Positions 7,826 through 17,190 are shown, counted from the stretch's first letter. The stretch: 64,000 bases of DNA from Falsirhodobacter halotolerans (GCF_022899245.1 NZ_JALJAZ010000001.1:899501-963500), one strand, 5' to 3'. Numbers and translations: made by a program. The notes: generated by a model not told the origin, from the sequence alone.

Positions 7826-8809
7826 ATGACGATCAGAACCATCCTGGCCGCGACGGCGCTGGCGACCCTTGGTGCAAGCGCGGCCTTTGCGCAGGACGTG
7901 CCGTCGCTGGAAGGCAAGACCATCGGCATCACCGCCATCGGCACCGATCACCACTGGGACATCCAGGCCTATCAGGGCGCGATCGAGGCGGTGGAGGCCC
8001 TGGGCGGCGAAGTCATCGCGCTGGACGCGCAGCGCAACGATCAGACGCAGATCAGCCAGATCCAGACTCTGATTTCGCAGCGGCCCGACGCGATCATCCA
8101 GATGCTGGGCAACGTGGACGTGCTGAACCCATGGCTGAAGCGGATCCGCGATCAGGATATCCCGTTGTTCACCATCGATACCACGACCGAATATGCGATC
8201 AACAACTCCACCTCGGACAACTACGCCATCGGCACGGCCATCGCCCTCAAGATGATCGAGGATATGGGCGGGCAGGGCAAGATCCTAGTCTTCAACGGCT
8301 TTTATTCGGTTCCCGTCTGCCGCATCCGCTACGATATGCTCAAATACGTCCTGAACGACTTTCCGGGCGTGACGATCGTGGAACCGGAACTGCGCGATGT
8401 CATTCCGAACACCGTGCAGTCTGCCTATTCCGACGTGACGGACATGCTCACCCGCTATTCCGGCGATGACAGCATCAAGGCCGTCTGGTCGTGCTGGGAC
8501 ATCCCCCAGATCGGTGCCACGCAGGCGATCGAGGCCGCGGGCCGCGAGGGGGTGATGACCTATGGCATCGATGGCAGCCCCGAAGTGGTGGCGATGGTTG
8601 CCGATCCCGACAGCCCTGCCGGCGCCGTAGCGGCCCAACAACCGCGTGAGATCGGAGCGGCGGCCGCCCATAACGTCGCCCGCTATCTTGCGGGGGAGGA
8701 GGTTCCGCCCTTCACCTTCATGCCTGCGGTCATCGTGACCAAGGACAATGCGGCCGAAACCGCGCCGCAGTTCCTGGAAGGCACCGACGCGGCCGTGCCC
8801 GCCCAGTGA
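7826..8809 (+). CDS. Ribose-type sugar ABC transporter substrate-binding protein
   Basis: A 327-residue periplasmic protein of the Peripla_BP_4 (RbsB/LacI-like) class. The signal peptide runs to about ASAAFAQ (residue 23). The mature part has the two-lobed pattern: TIGITAIGTDHHWDIQAYQGA, ISQRPDAIIQMLGN, PLFTIDTTTEY, GQGKILVFNG, and hinge-region KAVWSCWDIPQIG. A strong GGGAGGAG site precedes the ATG. It delivers a sugar or polyol to the permeases encoded downstream. Hairpins lie on both sides of the cistron, consistent with selectively high expression. Confidence 0.9.
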   Translation: MTIRTILAATALATLGASAAFAQDVPSLEGKTIGITAIGTDHHWDIQAYQGAIEAVEALGGEVIALDAQRNDQTQISQIQTLISQRPDAIIQMLGNVDVLNPWLKRIRDQDIPLFTIDTTTEYAINNSTSDNYAIGTAIALKMIEDMGGQGKILVFNGFYSVPVCRIRYDMLKYVLNDFPGVTIVEPELRDVIPNTVQSAYSDVTDMLTRYSGDDSIKAVWSCWDIPQIGATQAIEAAGREGVMTYGIDGSPEVVAMVADPDSPAGAVAAQQPREIGAAAAHNVARYLAGEEVPPFTFMPAVIVTKDNAAETAPQFLEGTDAAVPAQ

Positions 8810-8815
8810 TCGACG

Positions 8816-8838
8816 GGGCCGGCCCCGGCGGCCGGCCC
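8816..8838 (+). terminator. Intercistronic GC hairpin after the sugar-binding-protein gene
   Basis: GGGCCGGCC (8816-8824) and GGCCGGCCC (8830-8838) form a perfect 9-bp stem with a 5-base loop, 6 bases after the stop. There is no T-run. Its position between binding protein and ATPase fits an attenuation or 3'-end-protection role. Confidence 0.6.
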
Positions 8839-8864
8839 ATTCCCTGTGCAGAACTGGAGGCACC

Positions 8865-10394
8865 ATGCCGGATCCATCCGCCCGCCGCCCCGTCGTCGAA
8901 ATGCGCGGCATCTCCAAGACCTACGGGCCGGTGAAGGCCCTGACCGATGCCGACCTTACGATCCACGAAGGCTCCATCCACGGGCTTGTGGGTGCGAACG
9001 GCGCTGGCAAATCGACGATCATCAAGGTCCTTGCCGGGATCGTTCGACCCACCGCCGGAACCATCCGTGTGAACGGGCAGGAGGTGACACGCCTGACACC
9101 GGCATCGGTGGAACGGCTGGGCGTGCACTTCATTCATCAGGACCGCCTGCTGGTGCCGACCGCGACGGTGGGCGAGGCGATCTTTCTGCGGCATGAACCG
9201 CGCATCGGGCCGTTCCTGAACCATCGTGCCATGAACCGGCAGGCGGATGCGCTGCTGAAACAGTATTTCGATCTGACGCTTCCACCCGGAACGCTGGTGC
9301 GCGACCTGACCACGGCCCAGCAGAAGATCGTTCAGATCACTCGCGCGCTGGCGCAAAAGGCCCGCGTCCTCGTGCTGGACGAACCCACGGCGGCGCTGGT
9401 CAAGCGCGAGGTGGACAGCCTCTTCGGCGTGCTGCGCCGCCTGCGCGATGACGGGATCGCGGTCGTCTTCATCTCGCACTACATGTCCGAGATCGAGGAG
9501 TTGTGCGACACCGTGACGGTGATGCGCAACGGCACCGTGGTCGATGTCGTCGATCCACGCGAAACGCCGATCGACCGTATTGTCGCGATGATGATCAACC
9601 GCGACATGACCGAGATGTATCCCCCTCGCCACGCCACCCTTGGCGCCCCGATGCTGGAGGTGGATGGCCTGACGTTGGACGGTGCCTTCCGCGACATCGC
9701 ACTTCAGGTGCGGGCGGGGGAAATCGTGGGCCTGACCGGCCTTCTGGGGTCGGGGGTGAAGGAACTGGTGCAGTGCCTGTTCGGGCTGATGCGCCCCGAT
9801 GCGGGCACCATCCGCATCGAAGGGGTCGCGCCCGCCCTGCGCACGCCCATTCAGGCCGTGTCCGCCCGGATCGCCATGTTGCCCGAGGATCGGCGCGCGC
9901 ATGGTGTGGCGCTTGGCCTGTCGGTGGCCGAAAACGTCTCGCTCGCGTCGCTTTCCCGCTATTCCCGCGGCGGTCTCGTCTCGCGGCAGCGCGAGGCGGA
10001 GGTGGTGGACGGTCTCATCCGCGAGTTGTCGATCAAGACGCCGACCCGCACGAACCTTGTCCGCAACCTGTCGGGCGGCAATCAGCAGAAGGTGGCCATC
10101 GCCAAATGGCTCAGCTGTCAAAGCCGTGTCTACATCCTGGACGAACCCACCGTGGCGGTGGATGTCGGCGCAAAGGTGGAAATCTACACCCTTCTGAACC
10201 GCCTGGCTGCCGAAGGCGCGGCAATCCTGCTGATGTCCTCGGAATTGGAGGAGCTGGTGGGGATGTGCGACCGCACGCTCGTCGTCTATCGCGGCGCGAT
10301 CACCCATGAGTTTGCCCGCGACGATGTGGACACCGACCGCATTCTGGCCGCCGCATCCGGCGCCCAGACGACCCGACGGAGGGAGATGGCATGA
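8865..10394 (+). CDS. Sugar ABC transporter ATP-binding protein, double ABC domain (RbsA/XylG-like)
   Basis: A 509-residue cytoplasmic ATPase with two tandem ABC domains. The first has Walker A GANGAGKST (about 44-52), the degenerate signature DLTTAQQKI, Walker B VLVLDEPT and the H-loop FISHYMSE. The second has a degenerate Walker A region TGLLGSGVKE, a good signature NLSGGNQQK and Walker B VYILDEPTVAVD. This asymmetric pattern is normal for RbsA/MglA. The start is the ATG after GGAGGC at 8865. It ends in an ATGA overlap with the first permease. It energises import of the sugar bound by the preceding binding protein. Confidence 0.93.
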   Translation: MPDPSARRPVVEMRGISKTYGPVKALTDADLTIHEGSIHGLVGANGAGKSTIIKVLAGIVRPTAGTIRVNGQEVTRLTPASVERLGVHFIHQDRLLVPTATVGEAIFLRHEPRIGPFLNHRAMNRQADALLKQYFDLTLPPGTLVRDLTTAQQKIVQITRALAQKARVLVLDEPTAALVKREVDSLFGVLRRLRDDGIAVVFISHYMSEIEELCDTVTVMRNGTVVDVVDPRETPIDRIVAMMINRDMTEMYPPRHATLGAPMLEVDGLTLDGAFRDIALQVRAGEIVGLTGLLGSGVKELVQCLFGLMRPDAGTIRIEGVAPALRTPIQAVSARIAMLPEDRRAHGVALGLSVAENVSLASLSRYSRGGLVSRQREAEVVDGLIRELSIKTPTRTNLVRNLSGGNQQKVAIAKWLSCQSRVYILDEPTVAVDVGAKVEIYTLLNRLAAEGAAILLMSSELEELVGMCDRTLVVYRGAITHEFARDDVDTDRILAAASGAQTTRRREMA

Positions 10395-11395
10395 CCATGA
10401 CCGACACCGCCCCACGCGCCGCCCGCACCGGGTTGACGCGCAAGACCCTGGGGGCCTGGGCGATCCGCCTTGGTGCGCTGGCGATGTTCGCGGCGATCCT
10501 GATCTATTTCGCGGCCACCGCGCGCGGCTTCGCCAACCCCTACAACATCATGAACGTGGTCGAACAATCGGCCATCCTCGGGCTTCTGGCCTTCGGCATG
10601 TCGGTCGTCCTGATCGGCGGCGGGTCCGAGGTGCAGACCGGCGGGATCGACCTGTCGCTGGCTGCCAATACCGGCCTTTGCGCCGCCGTCTTTGCCAACC
10701 TGTCGCAGGGGGGCACGCCCGAGGCGGTGGCCATCGCGGCGGCCCTTGCCACCGGCATGGCCATCGGCCTGCTGAACGCCATCGCCGTCGTGCGCCTGCA
10801 TATCCTGCCGCTCTTGGCCACGCTTGCCGTGATGAACATCGCGGCGGGGCTGGAACTGACGGTGACGCAGAACACGGTCATCTCCGTATCCTCGCCGTTT
10901 CTGATGGGGCTGGCGATGGGATCGTTCCTCGGCATCTCCTCGCTCGCCTGGGTGTTCATCGTGTTTTCGGCGCTGATGGTCTGGGGGGTGCATTTCTCCC
11001 GCATGGGGCTGCGGCTTTATGCGGTGGGTGGTCACCGCGAGGCGGCGCGCGCGTCGGGCCTGAACGTCGACCGCTATGTCACCGGGACTTACGTCTTCGC
11101 CGGGTTGTGCGCGGGGCTGGCATCGGTGCTGATCGTGGCGCGGCTCTCATCCTCCACTCCCGGCACGGGCCAGTTGCTGCTGTCGGTGCTGGCCGCATCG
11201 CTGCTGGGCACCGTCTTTTCGCGCCGCTTCATCCCGACGATGGGCGGCACGATCCTGAGCGTCCTGTTCATCGGGTTTCTGGCCAACGGGTTCCAGCTTT
11301 CGGGGGTCTCCTCCTACTGGGTGAACGGCGTGCAGGGCGCGCTGATCCTGCTGGTCGTGGCCGTCACCTCGTTCGCACGTCCATCGGAGGGCTGA
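10391..11395 (+). CDS. Sugar ABC transporter permease 1 (RbsC/BPD_transp_2)
   Basis: A 334-residue integral membrane protein with about eight to ten helices. It has the family hallmarks SEVQTGGIDLSLAAN and, near the end, FSRRFIPTMGGTILS. The ATG at 10391 overlaps the ATPase stop (ATGA); a second ATG six bases on is possible. It forms a heterodimer or homodimer pore with the next gene product. Confidence 0.92.
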   Translation: MTMTDTAPRAARTGLTRKTLGAWAIRLGALAMFAAILIYFAATARGFANPYNIMNVVEQSAILGLLAFGMSVVLIGGGSEVQTGGIDLSLAANTGLCAAVFANLSQGGTPEAVAIAAALATGMAIGLLNAIAVVRLHILPLLATLAVMNIAAGLELTVTQNTVISVSSPFLMGLAMGSFLGISSLAWVFIVFSALMVWGVHFSRMGLRLYAVGGHREAARASGLNVDRYVTGTYVFAGLCAGLASVLIVARLSSSTPGTGQLLLSVLAASLLGTVFSRRFIPTMGGTILSVLFIGFLANGFQLSGVSSYWVNGVQGALILLVVAVTSFARPSEG

Positions 11396-11398
11396 TCC

Positions 11399-12373
11399 TT
11401 GACCACATCGACCATGCCGCGCCTGAACACCGAGCATCTGGCGAATTATGCCGTGCTGGGGGCGTTCTTTGCGATCCTCGTCTATTTCTCGGTCGCCGCA
11501 CCGGGGTTCCTGAGCGCGGACAACCTGTTCAACCTTGTCGTCAACAATGTTGTGCTGCTGGCCATCGTGGCCCTTGGCATGACGATCGTGATTTCCTCGG
11601 GCGGGATCGATCTGTCGGTCGGCATCTCGCTCGATATGGCGGCGATGGTGTTCGTGATGCTTCTGGCGGCCGGCATGACCGGCGGGATCAGCGTGGCGGG
11701 GGGCATCGCCGCGGCCGGGGTGGTGGGGATGTTGAACGCCATTCTGATCACGCGCCTGCGCATCAGCCCGTTTCTGGCCACGCTGGGCATCCTGTTCATC
11801 GGGCAAAGCGTGCAGCGCCTGGCGACGCAAGGCGGCCAGCCGATCTATCTGACCCGCGCGGAATATGCGGGCACGTTCAACGCCATCGCACGCTCCACGT
11901 TCCTGGGCATTCCCACGCCCGTCTGGGTGATGGTGGGGCTGGCCATTGCCGTCTGGGTGCTGCTGCACCGCTCGGTTTTCGGACGGTATGTCCGCGCGCT
12001 TGGGGCGCAGCCGGGCGTGGCGTGGTATTCGGGCATCCGCGTGCCGCGCAACACCGCCATGGTCTATATCCTGTGCGCGCTTCTGTGCGGCGTGTCGGGG
12101 ATCATCCTGTCATCGACCGTGCGCAGCTATGTCCCCCTGTCGGGCGACGGATATCTTCTGGACGCGATCGGCGCGACGTTCATCGGCACCACCCTGTCGG
12201 CGGAACGGCGGCCCTCGGTCATCGGCACGATCATGGGGGTGCTGCTGCTGGGCGTCATGCGCAACGGCCTCCTGCTGATCGGCTGGAACTTTTACTGGCA
12301 GCAAGTGGGCATCGGCGTGCTGGTGTTCGCGGTGCTGGCCATCAGCTTTGGCCTGAAGGGCCGGGCGGATTGA
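11399..12373 (+). CDS. Sugar ABC transporter permease 2 (RbsC/BPD_transp_2)
   Basis: A 324-residue membrane protein, clearly related to the preceding permease: SGGIDLSVGIS in the conserved first half and SAERRPSVIGTIMGV near the end. The start is TTG at 11399, three bases after the previous stop, with GGAGGG seven bases upstream; an in-frame ATG at 11414 is the alternative. Two distinct permeases suggest a heterodimeric channel, common in alphaproteobacterial polyol and pentose importers. Confidence 0.92.
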   Translation: MTTSTMPRLNTEHLANYAVLGAFFAILVYFSVAAPGFLSADNLFNLVVNNVVLLAIVALGMTIVISSGGIDLSVGISLDMAAMVFVMLLAAGMTGGISVAGGIAAAGVVGMLNAILITRLRISPFLATLGILFIGQSVQRLATQGGQPIYLTRAEYAGTFNAIARSTFLGIPTPVWVMVGLAIAVWVLLHRSVFGRYVRALGAQPGVAWYSGIRVPRNTAMVYILCALLCGVSGIILSSTVRSYVPLSGDGYLLDAIGATFIGTTLSAERRPSVIGTIMGVLLLGVMRNGLLLIGWNFYWQQVGIGVLVFAVLAISFGLKGRAD

Positions 12374-12387
12374 ACAAGGATCATCAC

Positions 12388-13347
12388 ATGCCACGTTTCG
12401 ACGTCAGTTCCATTGGGTTCTACGTGCTCGACATCCTCGGGCGGCCCGTGACACGCATCCCCGAAGGCGGACGTGCCGATTACATCGACGAGATCCGGAT
12501 GACCGTCGCCGGCACCGCCGGGGCCACCGCGATGGATTGCGGCATCCTGGGCCTGAAGACTCAGGCCGTCACCACGCTTGGCGCGGACGAGATGGGCGAT
12601 TTCATGATCGCCAAGCTGAACGGATACGGGGTGGATACCGGCTTGATCCAGCGGGACGGATCGGTCCAGACATCCGCCACCATCCTGCCGGTCCGTCCGA
12701 ACGGCGAGCGTCCGGCCCTGCATGTGCCGGGCACGGCGGCCACCTTCACCATTCCCGACGATCGGCTGGAGGCGGCGCTGGATGCGCGGATCGTCCATCT
12801 GGGCGGCACGGGCCTGCTGCGTGCCTTTGACGGGGCACCCACGCTGGCCATGCTGGCGCGCGCCAAGGAACTGGGCCGCATCACCACCTTCGACCTGATT
12901 CAGGCGACGCCCGCCGTCTGGGCGCTGGTGGAGCCGATGCTGCCGATGATCGACTACTTCATTCCGTCCATCGAAGAAGCGGCGGCGCTTGCGGGCACCG
13001 ACGATCCCGCGCAGGCGGCGGCGTTCTTCAAAAGGTGCGGTGCGGCGAACGTGATTCTGACCTTGGGCGGGGACGGTGTGCATGTTTCGCCCGCCGAGGG
13101 GGCGGATTTCGCGCTGCCCGCGCATGACATTCAGGTGGTCGATACCACCGGCTGCGGCGACAGCTTCTCGGCCGGGGTGATCACGGGGCTGGCGAAGGGA
13201 TGGGACATTCACCGCACGGCACGCTTCGCTTCGGCGGTGGCGGCGAAGGTGGCGATGGGCCTCGGCTCGGACGGCAAGCTGGTGTCGTTCGACGACACGC
13301 TGGCCGCGATGGAAACGCTGCCGGTGCGCGGCACGAAGGCGGCTTGA
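12388..13347 (+). CDS. PfkB/ribokinase-family carbohydrate kinase
   Basis: A 319-residue cytoplasmic sugar kinase. The C-terminal PfkB signature is intact: DTTGCGDSFSAG at residues 252-263, with the general base Asp258 and the anion-hole Gly-x-Gly before it. The N-terminal half has GTAGATAMDCGILGL and TTLGADEMGDF, the substrate-lid region of ribokinases. ATG at 12388 follows AAGGA. It should phosphorylate the imported sugar or the ketose made from it, preparing it for the aldolase at 7095. The exact substrate is unknown. Confidence 0.9.
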   Translation: MPRFDVSSIGFYVLDILGRPVTRIPEGGRADYIDEIRMTVAGTAGATAMDCGILGLKTQAVTTLGADEMGDFMIAKLNGYGVDTGLIQRDGSVQTSATILPVRPNGERPALHVPGTAATFTIPDDRLEAALDARIVHLGGTGLLRAFDGAPTLAMLARAKELGRITTFDLIQATPAVWALVEPMLPMIDYFIPSIEEAAALAGTDDPAQAAAFFKRCGAANVILTLGGDGVHVSPAEGADFALPAHDIQVVDTTGCGDSFSAGVITGLAKGWDIHRTARFASAVAAKVAMGLGSDGKLVSFDDTLAAMETLPVRGTKAA

Positions 13348-13358
13348 AGGGGGAGGGG

Positions 13359-14117
13359 ATGACAATGGAACCTAGAAAAACCGTTCTGGTGACGGGCGCA
13401 AGCCGGGGCATCGGCCGTTCGCTGGCCGTGGGCTTTGCCAAGGCCGGATATGATGTGGCGATCACCGACCTGCCCCGAGAGGAGGCGGCGATGCAGGACA
13501 CCGCCGCCTTGGTGACCCAGGCCGGCGGCAAGGCCCATGTGCAGGGGGTGGACGTCTCGGATGCGGGTTCCGTCAAGGCCGCCATCGCGGCGCTTCTGGA
13601 ACGGGTGGGCCGGATTGACGTGCTGGTGAACAACGCAGGTATCCTGAAAACCGTCATGCTGGACGAGATCGAGGAGACCGTCTGGGACGCCCATTTCGAC
13701 GTGAACGTGAAGGGCGTGCATCTGATGTGCCAGGCCGTTCTTCCGGCGATGCGGGCGCGCAGGTCGGGGCGGATCATCAACATCGCCTCCATCGCAGGGC
13801 GGCTGGGGGTGCCCAGTCAGGCGCATTACGCGGCGACGAAGGCCGCCGTCATTTCGCTGGCCCGTGTGATGGCGCGGGAATACGGGCCCGAGGGGATCAA
13901 CGTCAACGCGCTTTGCCCCGGCATCATCCTGACCGAGATGGGCAAGAACAACCTCGGCACCGAGGAGGCGGTAAAATACTGGGAGACCCAGACCGCCTGC
14001 CGCCGTCTGGGCCAGCCCGAGGACATCGTGGGCCCTGCGGTCTTCCTCGCATCCTCGCAAGCGGATTTCGTCAACGGCCAGTCGCTGAATGTCTGCGGCG
14101 GCCTGTATTTCCATTGA
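13359..14117 (+). CDS. Short-chain dehydrogenase/reductase (FabG-like)
   Basis: A 252-residue SDR: TGASRGIG nucleotide motif near residues 11-18, NNAGI, catalytic Ser in NIASIAG and YAATKAA as Tyr-x3-Lys, then NVNALCPGIILTEM. It ends with the usual INGQ/VNGQSLNVCGG segment. The ATG at 13359 is very close to the GGGAGGGG site; the ATG two codons later at 13365 has better spacing. This is the second SDR of the operon, so the pathway probably includes two separate redox steps at carbon, for example oxidation of a polyol and of a sugar lactone precursor. Confidence 0.88.
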   Translation: MTMEPRKTVLVTGASRGIGRSLAVGFAKAGYDVAITDLPREEAAMQDTAALVTQAGGKAHVQGVDVSDAGSVKAAIAALLERVGRIDVLVNNAGILKTVMLDEIEETVWDAHFDVNVKGVHLMCQAVLPAMRARRSGRIINIASIAGRLGVPSQAHYAATKAAVISLARVMAREYGPEGINVNALCPGIILTEMGKNNLGTEEAVKYWETQTACRRLGQPEDIVGPAVFLASSQADFVNGQSLNVCGGLYFH

Positions 14118-14124
14118 GGCGCAC

Positions 14125-15579
14125 ATGACCGATTTCAAATTTCCCCTTCCTCGCCACGATGCCTTCCTGATCGGTGGTGCTTGGGTGGCGCCGAAGGGCG
14201 GCGAAACCCACACCCTCGTCAATCCGGCGGACGAGACGCGGATCGCGGACATCCCCATGGCGAACGAGGCGGATGTGAACGCCGCCGTCGCCGCCGCGAC
14301 CGCCGCCTTCGATGGCTGGGCGCAGACCCCGGTGGACGAGCGTCGCCGCCTTCTGGCCCGCTTGCTGGACCTTTACAACGGTGCCTATGAGGAGTTGGCC
14401 GAACTGATGACCCGCGAGATGGGCACGGTGCGCAGCTTTTCCTCGGCGGCGCAGTCCTGGGTAGGCCAGCAGCATCTGGAGGCGACGCTTCGCGCCATGG
14501 ACGGCTTCGTGTGGGAGGAAAGCCGCGGCGATATGCGCCTGATCCGCGAACCCGTGGGCGTCTGCGCGCTGATCACGCCCTGGAACTGGCCGATGAACCA
14601 ACTTGTGGTCAAGGTGGCCCCCGCGCTGGCGGCAGGCTGCACGATGGTGGCGAAACCGTCCGAATTCTCGCCCCTGTCTTCCCTGCGCTTTGCCGAACTG
14701 GTGATGGAGGCGGGCATCCCGCCGGGCGTCTACAACCACATCACCGGATCGGGACCGATTGCGGGGGCGGCGCTGTCGCGCCACCCGGACGTGGCGATGG
14801 TGTCGGTCACAGGCTCCACCCGTGCGGGGATCGCCGTGGCGCGCGATGCGGCCGAGACGGTGAAGCGCGTGCATCAGGAACTGGGCGGCAAATCCGCCAA
14901 CATCATCCTGCCCGATGCCGATCTGAAGGCCCGCGTGATCGAGGGGGTGGAGACCTGCTTTTCCAACTGCGGTCAGGCCTGCAAGGCACCTGCACGGATG
15001 CTGGTGCCCCATGACCGGATGGACGAGGCCGCCGACATCGCCCGTGCCCATGTGGAGACGATCCGCGTCGGCAACCCGATGGACGCCGACACCGCGCAAG
15101 GCCCCGTCGTCAACGCCCTGCAATACGACCGCATTCAGGACCTGATCCAGGCGGGCATCGACCAGGAGGGCGGGCGCGCGCGGCTGGTCATCGGGGGCAC
15201 AGGGCGCCCCGACGGGCTGAACGCGGGCTATTACATCCGGCCCACGGTGTTTTCCCACACCGATCCGAAATCCCGCATTGCGACCGAGGAGATCTTCGGC
15301 CCCGTCCTGACCATCATTGGATACGAGGATGAGGACGAGGCGATCCGCATCGCCAACGATACCGTCTATGGCCTGTCCGGCTATGTCCAGAGTGCCGACA
15401 CGGAGCGTGCTCGCCGCGTCGCCCGCCGCCTGCGCTGCGGCACGGTGTTCATCAACAATGCGGACTGGACGGCGGACATGCCGTTCGGCGGCTATGGCCA
15501 ATCGGGCAACGGTCGCGAACATGGAGAGTTCGGGCTGGCCGACTTCACCGAGCTGAAAGCGGTGCTGGGTCACGGCTGA
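14125..15579 (+). CDS. NAD(P)-dependent aldehyde dehydrogenase
   Basis: A 484-residue aldehyde dehydrogenase. The catalytic apparatus is complete: TPWNWPMNQ (oxyanion Asn), Glu252 in ELGGKSANI and nucleophile Cys286 in CFSNCGQAC, with the family spacing of 34 between Glu and Cys. The C-terminal EEIFGPVL and PFGGYGQSGNGREHG motifs are also intact. The start is seven bases after the preceding SDR stop. In context it likely oxidises the short aldehyde released by the FucA-like aldolase (lactaldehyde or glycolaldehyde type) to the acid, parallel to AldA in fucose breakdown; this role is inferred. Confidence 0.92.
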   Translation: MTDFKFPLPRHDAFLIGGAWVAPKGGETHTLVNPADETRIADIPMANEADVNAAVAAATAAFDGWAQTPVDERRRLLARLLDLYNGAYEELAELMTREMGTVRSFSSAAQSWVGQQHLEATLRAMDGFVWEESRGDMRLIREPVGVCALITPWNWPMNQLVVKVAPALAAGCTMVAKPSEFSPLSSLRFAELVMEAGIPPGVYNHITGSGPIAGAALSRHPDVAMVSVTGSTRAGIAVARDAAETVKRVHQELGGKSANIILPDADLKARVIEGVETCFSNCGQACKAPARMLVPHDRMDEAADIARAHVETIRVGNPMDADTAQGPVVNALQYDRIQDLIQAGIDQEGGRARLVIGGTGRPDGLNAGYYIRPTVFSHTDPKSRIATEEIFGPVLTIIGYEDEDEAIRIANDTVYGLSGYVQSADTERARRVARRLRCGTVFINNADWTADMPFGGYGQSGNGREHGEFGLADFTELKAVLGHG

Positions 15580-15580
15580 C

Positions 15581-16741
15581 ATGCGCGTCATCTGGATCGC
15601 GCTGGGCCTTGCCTTGGGCCCGGCGGTGGCGATGGGTCTGGGGCGGTTCGCCTACTCGATCCTGCTGCCGGCCATGCGCACGGATCTGGGGTGGAGCTAT
15701 GCCCAGGCCGGTTGGATGAACACGGCAAATGCCGGGGGATATCTTGTGGGCGCGCTTCTGGCCCCGCTTCTGGTCGGCCGATTTGGCGCGGGGCGGGCCT
15801 TTCGGGGCGGGCTTGTCGTGCTGGTGCCCGTCCTTGCTGGGCCGGTCTGCTTTCACGGGGATACGGCGCTGCTCCTGTGGCGCGGTCTGGCCGGGATGGC
15901 CGGGGGTGTCGTCTATGTCACGGGGGGCCTTCTGGCCATTGGGCTGGCGGGGGGCGGCACGGCGGGCGTCCGGGTGGTCGGCCTGTTCTATTCCGGGTCG
16001 GGGATCGGGCTGGTCGTCGCGGGCGCGGCCCTTCCACCGATCTTGGCCGTGCAAGGGGACGGGGGCTGGCTGACGGGTTGGCTGGTCGTGGGCCTCTTGG
16101 CGCTTCCTTGCGCCGCGTTGGCAGCCATCGCCGCTTTCAGGGCCGAACGTCCGATGGCGACCCGTGCGCTGCCCCTTCGGATCGGTCCCGCCCTTGTCCG
16201 ATCCCCGTGGATGATCGCGGGATACATGCTGTTCGGCATGGGCAGCATCGGCTACATGACATTCATCTATGCCGCGATCACCGCAGGGGGGGACTGGACG
16301 CGCGGCATGACGTTCTGGGTCCTTCTGGGAAGCGCCTCCGTCGCCGCACCCTGGGTCTGGTCCGGGCTCCTGGGCCGAATGCGCAGCGGGCGTGCCTTCG
16401 CGCTGGTGCTGGCGGTCGCCGGGGCAGGGACGATCCTGCCCTGGATGTCGGACGGGCTGTTCGCGATCGTCCTGTCAGCGCTGTGTTTCGGGGGGAGTTT
16501 CTTCATGTCGGTCTCAGTCACCTCGCTTCATATCAAGCGCGCCTACAGTCCTGAAACCGGAGTTGCGGCGGTGTCGGCCTTCACGCTGGCGTTCGGCATC
16601 GGGCAACTCATCGGCCCGCCCCTGAACGGCGCTCTTGCCGATCACGGGGTCGCGTTGGCCGCATCGCTTCTGGTGTCGACCGCCCTCATCCTGCTGGGCG
16701 CGATGATCGGCGGGGCGCAGCGTGACCCCCAGACCGAGTGA
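15581..16741 (+). CDS. MFS transporter, YbfB/YjiJ-like
   Basis: A 386-residue major-facilitator protein of about twelve membrane helices. The N-terminus LGLALGPAVAMGLGRFAYSILLPAM is typical of the YbfB/YjiJ family, where GRFAY.L.LP is the diagnostic stretch. It starts one base after the aldehyde dehydrogenase stop, so it belongs to the same transcript. A second transporter at the end of an ABC operon suggests export of the acid end product or import of a related compound. Function in this family is poorly defined. Confidence 0.8.
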   Translation: MRVIWIALGLALGPAVAMGLGRFAYSILLPAMRTDLGWSYAQAGWMNTANAGGYLVGALLAPLLVGRFGAGRAFRGGLVVLVPVLAGPVCFHGDTALLLWRGLAGMAGGVVYVTGGLLAIGLAGGGTAGVRVVGLFYSGSGIGLVVAGAALPPILAVQGDGGWLTGWLVVGLLALPCAALAAIAAFRAERPMATRALPLRIGPALVRSPWMIAGYMLFGMGSIGYMTFIYAAITAGGDWTRGMTFWVLLGSASVAAPWVWSGLLGRMRSGRAFALVLAVAGAGTILPWMSDGLFAIVLSALCFGGSFFMSVSVTSLHIKRAYSPETGVAAVSAFTLAFGIGQLIGPPLNGALADHGVALAASLLVSTALILLGAMIGGAQRDPQTE

Positions 16742-17190
16742 CCCGAGATTGCCACAGGATCGTGTCGAAAAACGTGGGCAGCGCGTGCGGCATTTGCCGA
16801 TCCTGCGCGGCTCAACTTGGCCTGATCGGCCTCAGGTGAGTGGTCGGCTTTTGATCCAAGGTGACGATGGTTTCCGGGGCTGGTGCGCCATGCGGGTTGT
16901 GGTCGTTTCGTATAAGAATGCCCATCCAGTATTCGGTCAGAATTTTGTTCTTCACTGCGGCTTGAACCGGACACACCGACGGGGGGCAGGCCACAGCCCA
17001 AAGGCGAAGGGCGCCGAAGTTTCGTTGCACGGATTTGCGGTTCCCCGTGGGGCGTCCCTTGCGATCATTTGGTCCGACGTCTGGTAAGATGCCGCATGAC
17101 GGGTCCATCACAGGGCTGTTCGACGGTGCCGAGCGCGGATTGAGGTGAACAAGGCCAACCCCGGGGCGATGACCCCCGGGCGTCATGGCT
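16742..17190. other. Spacer without a recognised gene
   Basis: These 449 bases separate the sugar operon from the convergent cupin gene. Reading frames on both strands are short or lack any family pattern, and composition is lower in GC around 16890-16960 (an AT-rich patch). A 7-bp stem (CCCGGGG at 17160-17166 with CCCCGGG at 17174-17180) lies 11 bases beyond the cupin stop and could end that minus-strand transcript. Confidence 0.55.
17160..17180 (-). terminator. Hairpin downstream of the secreted cupin gene
   Basis: CCCGGGG (17160-17166) and CCCCGGG (17174-17180) form a 7-bp stem with a 7-base loop just past the end of the minus-strand cupin gene. No T-run follows on either strand, so the terminator call is tentative. 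Confidence 0.35.

Noticed and set aside
8730-10415. A 561-codon minus-strand frame opposite the sugar ATPase gene
   Set aside because: It is the shadow of a clear double-ABC ATPase; no motif is present on the minus strand.
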